Of a stretch of DNA of 10,866 bases, positions 6,389 through 10,866 are shown in pieces (the stretch's first letter is position 1; every line of letters starts with the position of its first letter). The DNA is taken from contig JACQPI010000036.1 in assembly GCA_016207585.1 (NCBI GenBank), forward strand, positions 1 to 10,866, given 5' to 3'. Made by a program: the position numbers and the translations under genes. The notes below the pieces were generated by a model that was not told where the DNA came from, ran no database searches, and saw only the letters and a program-made list of their open reading frames with translations. This stretch comes from Elusimicrobiota bacterium. GTDB lineage: Bacteria; Elusimicrobiota; Elusimicrobia; UBA1565; JACRDR01.

Positions 6389-8356
6389 TTAACGGACCTG
6401 CGCCTTGAAACTGTCCACCCACGCCTTCAATTGCGGGTCCGGGTTATGCTCCAGAGCCTTTTCGTAATGCGCCACCGCCTCCGCCGTCCGCCCCGACTGC
6501 TGCAATGCCGCGCCGAGGTATTGATGCGCCTGCCAGAGCCCTCCGTCGAGCTGCGCCGCCTGCTGGAAGTAAGCGACGCAGTCCGCGAAGCTGCCACCCT
6601 GGTAGAGCTCAATCCCGGCGTTGAAATATTGCTGAGCGGCGGCGGGGTCGGCCGGCGCCGCGGGAAGAGGATGTACTTCCTTGCCCGCGGTGCCAGGCGC
6701 ATATTGCCCGCCTGGCGCCGCGGATGGGCCGCCGTAGCGCTCCTCGCGATCGATCGCCAGCTCCTCCTGGAACCCCTCGAACCCGCCCTCCCGCATGGCC
6801 TCGCGGACGGTGATTTTGCCCTCCTTCTCCAATTGCTTGATCAAATCGACGATCTTGCTCCGCTCCTCCTCGATCTGCGCCGGCGTGAGCCCCTTGGAAT
6901 ACTCCATCGATTCCTTGAGCAGCGATCCGGCTCCGGCCGACATATTGTTAAGAAACTTGTCTATGACGTCCGGGGCGGCGCTCTGCAAGGCCCGCGCCAT
7001 GCCCTCGGTCGTCAAGGCGCGGATGACCGTCTGCATGTCGCGATCCTGGAAGCGCACGACGTCCTCGAAATTGAGGATGAACTTGCGCACGCGCTCGTAC
7101 GTCGCGGGCTTCTCGTTTTTGAGATACTCGAGGATGTTCTGGCGGGTCTGCGCGTCGGATTCCTCCAAAAGCCGCAACAGGTGCTCCATGCCGCCCACGA
7201 CGAAATCGACGTTCTCCTTGACCTCGGCGTCGATCGCCATCACCTGCTCGCGGGTCACCTGGCGGACCTTCAGGGCCTCCATGGCGACCTTGGCCTGCAG
7301 GCCCACGGGCAGCGTGGAAAGAACCTGTTTGGCGTATTCCGGTTTCAAATAGCTCAGGACCACCGCGATCAGCCACGGTTCCTCGTGCCTGAGAAGAAAA
7401 AGGTTCCCCAGGCGCTTCAGGTTGTCCTCGTTGATGTAGGAGAAAGGCTCCAATTTTTTCATAGCTTCATCCTCCTCGGATGGAGGCGGGGGCTCCGACG
7501 GCTTGCGGCCCAGCATGATGTCGAGCTTGCTTTCTTCCGGGCCCCCGCCGAGCCCGCCCTCTTCGTCCGGCGATTCGATCTTGGACTCGACATTGACCTC
7601 GGCGGCCGGCTTTTCCCGCAGAGCGTCCACGTAGCGGCGCAAAAACCGGGCCAGGGGCCCGAAGAGGAAGGTGAGCAGCAGCAGGAGCAGCGCGGCGAAC
7701 AGCAAGGGGATGTACACGTCCGGCCGCTTGAAATCGTCCGTCCACGGATGCGCGTTGAATCGAGCCGGCCTGAAAACGACCTGGTCGGGACTGGCCTTGA
7801 ATTGGGTCAGCGCGTCCACGATGCGCGCGCGGATCATCTCGAGGCTGGCGCGGGCGACGGTATCGTCGTGGATGACGGTCACCCGGAGACGCTTCACCTC
7901 GCTCCTCAGGGCGAAAACCTGCTCCTGTTCCTGCTGTTGCTGCGCCGCGGTGCGGCCGATCGACGCCTCGGGTTTGTCGGGCGGCTGGTTGGAACTGGTG
8001 ATGTTCTTGGGTTTGGGAATGCCGGGAAGGATGAAATTGGTTTGGAATCCGGATCCCTTGGCGCCGGACTTCTCCTTGTAGCGTTCCGCCATCCCGGCGC
8101 CCGTCTTGACGTTCTCCTTTCGGGATGCGGTATATTCCAGCTCCACGTCGACGAAGGCCTTCGCGCGATCTCGGCCGAGGATGGGATCCAGGATGCCGAC
8201 CTGGATTTTTCCCTCCAATTGCTCTTTGAGAAGGTTCTGTTGGCGCAGCAGTTCTACTTCCGAAGCTTCGACGAGGGCGTGAACGGCTCTTGCGCCATGC
8301 GCGGCAAAGAAGAGCGCGGGGACCAGGATCGCGAAGCGCCGCAGGCTGTTAAACAT
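6389..8356 (-). CDS. Fused FliF(RBM3)-FliG-TPR rotor-like membrane protein
   Basis: A 655-residue protein joining parts that are separate in flagella. Residues 5-24: N-terminal hydrophobic segment (membrane anchor or signal). Residues 35-80 (QLEGKIQ ... ILDPILGRDRAKAFVDVELEY) and 152-200 (VKRLRVTVI ... IVDALTQF) match the two halves of the FliF RBM3/beta-collar region. FliF RBM1 and RBM2 are absent; standard FliF is about 550 residues. Residues 214-236: second membrane helix. Residues 305-400: FliG middle domain with AVVLSYL and a GG pair at 388-389; the EHPQ motif reads EEPW. Residues 425-518: FliG C domain (FEDVVRFQDRD, NNMS, IVDLIKQLEKEG). The FliG N domain, which binds FliF, is missing and not needed in a fusion. 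Residues 570-640: about two TPRs. The implied topology, periplasmic RBM3 and cytoplasmic FliG, is as in FliF. The ATG at 8356 has only a weak, distant GGGAGA. It is probably the first gene of the motor operon. Confidence 0.9.
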   Translation of the reverse strand: MFNSLRRFAILVPALFFAAHGARAVHALVEASEVELLRQQNLLKEQLEGKIQVGILDPILGRDRAKAFVDVELEYTASRKENVKTGAGMAERYKEKSGAKGSGFQTNFILPGIPKPKNITSSNQPPDKPEASIGRTAAQQQQEQEQVFALRSEVKRLRVTVIHDDTVARASLEMIRARIVDALTQFKASPDQVVFRPARFNAHPWTDDFKRPDVYIPLLFAALLLLLLTFLFGPLARFLRRYVDALREKPAAEVNVESKIESPDEEGGLGGGPEESKLDIMLGRKPSEPPPPSEEDEAMKKLEPFSYINEDNLKRLGNLFLLRHEEPWLIAVVLSYLKPEYAKQVLSTLPVGLQAKVAMEALKVRQVTREQVMAIDAEVKENVDFVVGGMEHLLRLLEESDAQTRQNILEYLKNEKPATYERVRKFILNFEDVVRFQDRDMQTVIRALTTEGMARALQSAAPDVIDKFLNNMSAGAGSLLKESMEYSKGLTPAQIEEERSKIVDLIKQLEKEGKITVREAMREGGFEGFQEELAIDREERYGGPSAAPGGQYAPGTAGKEVHPLPAAPADPAAAQQYFNAGIELYQGGSFADCVAYFQQAAQLDGGLWQAHQYLGAALQQSGRTAEAVAHYEKALEHNPDPQLKAWVDSFKAQVR

Positions 8357-8396
8357 ATGTTAGTTTGCACGTCTCCCGAAAATCGCTCCCTGAGGA

Positions 8397-8423
8397 GGGG
8401 CCGGATCGGCGCGCTCCGACCCC
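8397..8423 (-). other. Predicted hairpin in the fliF-fliG leader
   Basis: The minus-strand RNA can form GGGGUCGGA paired with UCCGGCCCC (9 pairs, one G-U) around a 9-base loop. It lies between the -10 element and the ATG. If transcription starts at about 8420 the outer pairs are lost, so its existence in the mRNA depends on the real start. No T-run follows it, so it is not a terminator. Confidence 0.4.
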
Positions 8424-8426
8424 TAA

Positions 8427-8455
8427 AGTCTAACGGGAGTTTGTTACATTTTCAA
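8427..8455 (-). promoter_or_regulatory. Sigma-70-like promoter for the motor operon
   Basis: On the minus strand: -35 TTGAAA (8455-8450), a 17-base spacer, -10 TAGACT (8432-8427). The predicted start is near 8420, giving a leader of about 65 bases before the ATG at 8356. It lies in the 134-base gap after the PorV-TPR gene and gives the motor genes their own transcription. No sigma-54 or sigma-28 (FliA) element was seen, which would be the usual flagellar controls. Confidence 0.65.
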
Positions 8456-8490
8456 GGCGTACCATCCGAAAGCGGGCGCGCGCGAAAGGC

Positions 8491-10104
8491 TTACGGGATC
8501 TGGCGCAGGAATTCCGCGACCACCCGGTTATTCGGGTCAAGCTCCAAGACCTTCCTCCAGACCGCCTTCGCCTTGGCCTTTTCCTCCATCATAAAGAAAG
8601 CGCTTCCCATGATTTCCAGGGAGGTGATGTTGTTGGGCTCCAGATCCAGGACATCCTGCGAGCGCCGTATGGCCAGATCGTATTTTCCATCATAGATCGC
8701 CTGGCGCGCATCGTAGATTTTCTGGTCCACGAAGGTGAACGTCTCGGGCCCCTCCGGCCTGCGGCTGAGCTCCGCGACCCCCGCCTCTTTCTCCACGATA
8801 TTGAGCAGCGCCAAGAGCTTGTCGTCCTTGGGATTTTTGTTGAAGGCGTAGCGCAGCGCGTTCACGGAGCCCCGCAGGTCCCGGCCGTCCACGAAAGAGA
8901 TCACGCCCTTGCGCACGTACGTCTGGAATTCCTCGCCGCCCTGGGCTTGGGGGATGTAGCTGACCACCGTCTGCAGGCGGGCCAGCATCGCCTTGATCTG
9001 GTTGTTCGCTGGATCGGCGTCGAGCGCCTGGTTGAACCGCAGGCTCGCCAGGGCGAAATTGCCGTCCTTAAAGGCCTCGAAGCCGGCCTGGATCAGGTCC
9101 CGGACCTTTTCGTAAGAGCGCTCCTCCCGGGACCGGCCGAACCTAAAGGACGCCGAGAGCCTCGTGCTGGCCCCCAGGTCATGGATCCCGTTGGCGATAT
9201 CCAGCGAGAGGCTGCGGAACTTGAATCCGAAGCCGAAGTCCGTCTCCTGCAGGCCGGGCGCGCCCTGAAGCCCGAACCGGATCGCAAACCAGCGCGCCGC
9301 CCAGAACTCGCCTCCGAACCGCCAGTTGGGATCGCTCGCCTGCGCCTTGGAGAGATCGAAGCCGAAGAGAAGGCGATCCTTAAAGAGGTGCAGGCTGTTG
9401 CCCAGCCGCACGACCACAGGCATCTTATCATCCGTATCCCCCCCCTTGCGGCTGAAAACGTTTTGAATGCCGATGCCGAGGCGGTAGAGGGAGCTCATAT
9501 CCCGCATCATTCCGATGTCCATGGAGAGGTTGGTGTCGGAGGAGGAATCCAGCTGCCGCTTGAGCTGCTTGAAATTGGCGCCGAAGGACATGGTATCGGT
9601 CACCTGCTTTCCCCACGCCAGCGCCATCGCGCTCTGCTGGTCGGAGAAAGAGCCCAGGGACGTGACGGAGGTGGGCTCTCCGGTCGTCGGGTTGAACGTG
9701 GCGGCCACCTTCTCGAATCCTCCGGACTGGAGCTGCGTCATGCTGAACGCCCACGTGCCCATCCCGGCGGTCGGATGGGCGTAACCGATGAACGTGAACT
9801 TGGTGTCGGCGAAGAGGGTCGCCTGCATGGTGGTCAGCTCCTTGCGCTGGAGCTGCCACAAACCGGCCGGGTTCCAGGAGCCAGCGGTCGCGTCGTCGGA
9901 AATCGCGTAGAAAGCGCCGCCCATCCCGAGCGCCCGGGCCCCGACGCCGTACTGCAGGAAAGCGCCGGGCTGGCCGCCCATCTCGGCGCCGTAGGAGGAG
10001 ATCGCCCCTAAAACAAGAAATCCCCAGGCGCGGGCCGCTCGGGCCGCGACGGGGAAGAGTCCTATCCGGGAAACCAAGCCCCGGTCCTTCCGGGTTCGTA
10101 TCAT
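8491..10104 (-). CDS. PorV/PorQ-like outer-membrane beta-barrel with C-terminal TPR domain
   Basis: A 537-residue exported protein. Residues 1-40 are a signal peptide (basic start, hydrophobic stretch about 24-37, SYGA just before EMGG). Residues 45-323 show the PorV/PorQ (UPF0164-type) pattern: GVGARALGMGGAFYAISDDATAGSWNPAG, shown as the key run at 53-81, then alternating beta strands such as FGFGFKF and LSASFRFG. In Bacteroidota, PorV shuttles T9SS cargo; related barrels in other phyla have no proven role. Residues 331-537 hold about four TPR-like helix pairs (337-367, 394-425, 461-489, 494-524, with ALDADPAN and LELDPNN), which PorV itself lacks. The ATG at 10104 has no good SD. A TTG at 10077 has GGAAGGA 7 bases upstream and would still leave a signal peptide, so the start is uncertain. 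It is preceded by a riboswitch and a strong promoter. Confidence 0.88.
   Translation of the reverse strand: MIRTRKDRGLVSRIGLFPVAARAARAWGFLVLGAISSYGAEMGGQPGAFLQYGVGARALGMGGAFYAISDDATAGSWNPAGLWQLQRKELTTMQATLFADTKFTFIGYAHPTAGMGTWAFSMTQLQSGGFEKVAATFNPTTGEPTSVTSLGSFSDQQSAMALAWGKQVTDTMSFGANFKQLKRQLDSSSDTNLSMDIGMMRDMSSLYRLGIGIQNVFSRKGGDTDDKMPVVVRLGNSLHLFKDRLLFGFDLSKAQASDPNWRFGGEFWAARWFAIRFGLQGAPGLQETDFGFGFKFRSLSLDIANGIHDLGASTRLSASFRFGRSREERSYEKVRDLIQAGFEAFKDGNFALASLRFNQALDADPANNQIKAMLARLQTVVSYIPQAQGGEEFQTYVRKGVISFVDGRDLRGSVNALRYAFNKNPKDDKLLALLNIVEKEAGVAELSRRPEGPETFTFVDQKIYDARQAIYDGKYDLAIRRSQDVLDLEPNNITSLEIMGSAFFMMEEKAKAKAVWRKVLELDPNNRVVAEFLRQIP
10080..10094 (-). promoter_or_regulatory. Hairpin presenting a Shine-Dalgarno in its loop
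   Basis: The minus strand reads CCCGG-AAGGA-CCGGG: a perfect 5-bp stem with AAGGA as the loop. It sits just upstream of the candidate TTG start at 10077 of the PorV-TPR gene and just downstream of the riboswitch. It either serves that start or is simply coding sequence if the ATG at 10104 is used. Confidence 0.45.
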
Positions 10105-10105
10105 T

Positions 10106-10190
10106 CTCTTCGGTAGCCTGGCACCCCAACAAAGGAGCTGGGGCCACGGCTTTGCGCCCCCGCCTTGCGGCGGGTTTGCTATTATCGCCC
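10106..10190 (-). promoter_or_regulatory. GEMM-I cyclic-dinucleotide riboswitch, A20 (cGAMP-type) variant
   Basis: The minus-strand leader shows the conserved GEMM-I parts in order. GCAAACC is at 10179-10173. P2 pairs ACCCGCC (10175-10169) with GGCGGGG (10164-10158) under a GCAA GNRA tetraloop (10168-10165). The ligand-stacking segment GCAAAGCC is at 10155-10148. P3 is built from GCC/GGC, UGG/CCA and CCCC/GGGG around a 12-base loop (10150-10117). The 3' element GGCUACCGAA is at 10118-10109. Against V. cholerae Vc2, A47 matches A10153. The position of G20, which contacts one ligand base, is A at 10180 (AUAGC where Vc2 has AGGGC). A20 marks the GEMM-Ib group, some of which bind 3',3'-cGAMP. P1 is poorly formed beyond a CG/CG pair. 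The downstream gene is a PorV-TPR barrel. Class is secure by motif; ligand is inference. Confidence 0.87.
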
Positions 10191-10237
10191 GCTCAAGGGC
10201 CGGTCGGCTCCAACGGCCCGCCTCAGCCTCTTGAGCG
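10190..10237 (-). repeat. Inverted-repeat hairpin at the 5' end of the riboswitch leader
   Basis: Perfect 8-base arms, CGCTCAAG (10237-10230 on the minus strand) and CTTGAGCG (10197-10190), enclose a GGCC/GGCC pair and a small inner stem. It starts about 7 bases after the predicted transcription start and ends where the riboswitch begins. It has no T-run. It may protect the 5' end or compete with riboswitch P1. Confidence 0.6.
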
Positions 10238-10250
10238 CAATGTCTTGACT

Positions 10251-10278
10251 AGTATAGCAGATAATCTTGCGTTGTCAA
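10251..10278 (-). promoter_or_regulatory. Near-consensus sigma-70 promoter with extended -10
   Basis: On the minus strand: -35 TTGACA (10278-10273), a 16-base spacer, -10 TATACT (10256-10251), with TGC just before it (extended -10). The predicted start is near 10244, so the PorV-TPR leader is about 140 bases and contains the whole riboswitch. A second TTGACA lies 13 bases upstream (10291-10286). Confidence 0.8.
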
Positions 10279-10293
10279 GGGGGTCTGTCAAGT

Positions 10294-10866
10294 TCAGTGA
10301 ATGACCCCGATTTTGCGGATGACGGTCGCGGTCCCGGCCGAGGAGCCCGCCTTGATGCGGGCGATATAACCGCCCTTGGACACGAGCTGACCCTGGCCGT
10401 TGCGGCCGTCCCAGACCACGAAATTGGGTCCCGCGCGCGCGCCCTCCTGTCCGGGGCCGAGATTGAACACCTTCACGACGTATCCCAGCAGGTCGTAGAT
10501 CGTGATATCCACATCGGAGTCCGCCGCCAGCGTGTAGGTAATGGTCGTCTTCCCCTCCGGGCCGCCCTTGCGGCTGTCGAACGGATTCGGGAAATTGGAC
10601 ACGTTCGATATGGGCGCCGAGATCAGCGTGGTCGGCACCGCCGCGCCTTCCGTCGACCACCCGGAGGACAGGCCGGCCGCGTTATAAGCCCTCACCCGGT
10701 AGGTGAAGAACTGCCCGGCGGGCCGGGGGCGCTCCGTCACGTTCACGGTCGAATTGCCGACCTGATACGAGTTGTTGATCGCCCCGCGCGCCCTGACGGC
10801 CGGGATCAAGGCGATCGTATGCCAGACGGGATCGGTTCCCGCGCGCTCCTGCAGCTCGTAGTACGC
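10294..10866 (-). CDS. C-terminal end of a secreted protein with FnIII and FlgD-Ig-like tail domains (runs off right edge)
   Basis: Only the last 190 residues are in the window; the frame is open to the right edge, so the start lies outside. Visible residues 1-80 look like a fibronectin type III domain (YYELQER, then FTYRVRAYNAAGLSS, then VPT). Residues 86-190 match the FlgD-Ig/T9SS-tail-like sandwich: NFPNPF (91-96), TTITYTL, VDITIYDLLGYVV (119-131), VVWDGRNGQGQ (150-160), GGY (165-167), and a final strand ending KIGVIH. Such tails are common on large surface proteins of Elusimicrobiota, Fibrobacterota and similar groups, where they may act as sorting signals. It ends at TGA (10296-10294). 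No terminator is visible before the next promoter 16 bases downstream, so read-through into the PorV-TPR gene is possible. The function of the missing N-terminal part is unknown. Confidence 0.88.
   Translation of the reverse strand, partial: AYYELQERAGTDPVWHTIALIPAVRARGAINNSYQVGNSTVNVTERPRPAGQFFTYRVRAYNAAGLSSGWSTEGAAVPTTLISAPISNVSNFPNPFDSRKGGPEGKTTITYTLAADSDVDITIYDLLGYVVKVFNLGPGQEGARAGPNFVVWDGRNGQGQLVSKGGYIARIKAGSSAGTATVIRKIGVIH

Noticed and set aside
8357..8420. A second GEMM-like riboswitch in the fliF-fliG leader
   Set aside because: A GCAAAC is present near 8365, but there is no P2 with GNRA loop, no GCAAAGCC and no 3' element.
6431..8695. 754-codon open frame on the plus strand
   Set aside because: It lies antisense to the fliF-fliG fusion and spans past its promoter. 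The product is Leu/Arg/His-rich with no domain, as expected from the complement of GC-rich coding DNA.
10158..10175. GC-rich hairpin that could be a terminator after the FnIII/FlgD-Ig gene
   Set aside because: It is the P2 helix of the riboswitch with a GNRA loop, lies downstream of the promoter, and has no proper T-run.
10294..10809. Treating TTG at 10809 as the start of the FlgD-Ig gene
   Set aside because: The frame continues open to the window edge and encodes the first strands of the FnIII domain, so the gene starts outside.
1..10866. CRISPR arrays, tRNA/rRNA genes, insertion sequences or att sites
   Set aside because: No spaced direct repeats, RNA gene motifs, transposase frames or terminal inverted repeats were found by reading.

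Overview
The window is about 10.9 kb of GC-rich DNA in which every supported gene lies on the minus strand, so transcription runs from high to low coordinates. It looks bacterial and Gram-negative: there is a PorV/PorQ-type outer-membrane barrel, a lipoprotein, a fibronectin-III/FlgD-Ig surface-protein tail, and a MotB with an OmpA-type peptidoglycan-binding domain. The mix of PorV-like proteins, FlgD-Ig tails, TPR-rich proteins and a reduced flagellar-type motor would fit Elusimicrobiota or a neighbouring candidate phylum. The riboswitch type also recalls Desulfobacterota/Geobacter. This placement is inference; there is no rRNA or other marker gene here.

Reading with transcription, the first item (10866-10294) is the C-terminal end of a secreted or surface protein. 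Next (10293-10105) is a control region with a near-consensus sigma-70 promoter, an inverted-repeat hairpin, and a convincing GEMM-I cyclic-dinucleotide riboswitch. The riboswitch carries A rather than G at the position that discriminates cGAMP-type from c-di-GMP-type members. It leads into a PorV-like barrel fused to TPRs (10104-8491).

A second sigma-70-like promoter at 8427-8455 starts a tightly packed block of seven genes. These are a FliF(RBM3-only)-FliG-TPR fusion, a 710-residue coiled-coil protein, FlbD, MotA, MotB, a lipoprotein with a carboxypeptidase-regulatory-like domain, a NifS/IscS cysteine desulfurase and MnmA, eight CDSs counting the last, which runs off the left edge. Junctions are ATGA or TAATG overlaps or gaps of 2-21 bases, so this is probably one operon. 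The last two genes form a coherent tRNA 2-thiouridine pair (sulfur donor plus thiolase) attached to the end of the motor operon.

The most interesting content is the motor. Rotor parts (FliF and FliG) are fused into one membrane protein, FliF has lost its RBM1/RBM2 ring domains, and FliG has lost its N domain. The residues that carry the rotor-stator electrostatic contact in E. coli are changed on both sides (FliG K264, R281, D288, D289, R297; MotA R90, E98). The proton-binding Asp of MotB and the MotA prolines are kept. No rod, hook, filament or export gene is present in the window. This suggests an ion-driven flagellum-derived motor with a rewired or non-flagellar output, with the coiled-coil protein and the lipoprotein as candidate partners. 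There is no gene-free stretch longer than 300 bases.
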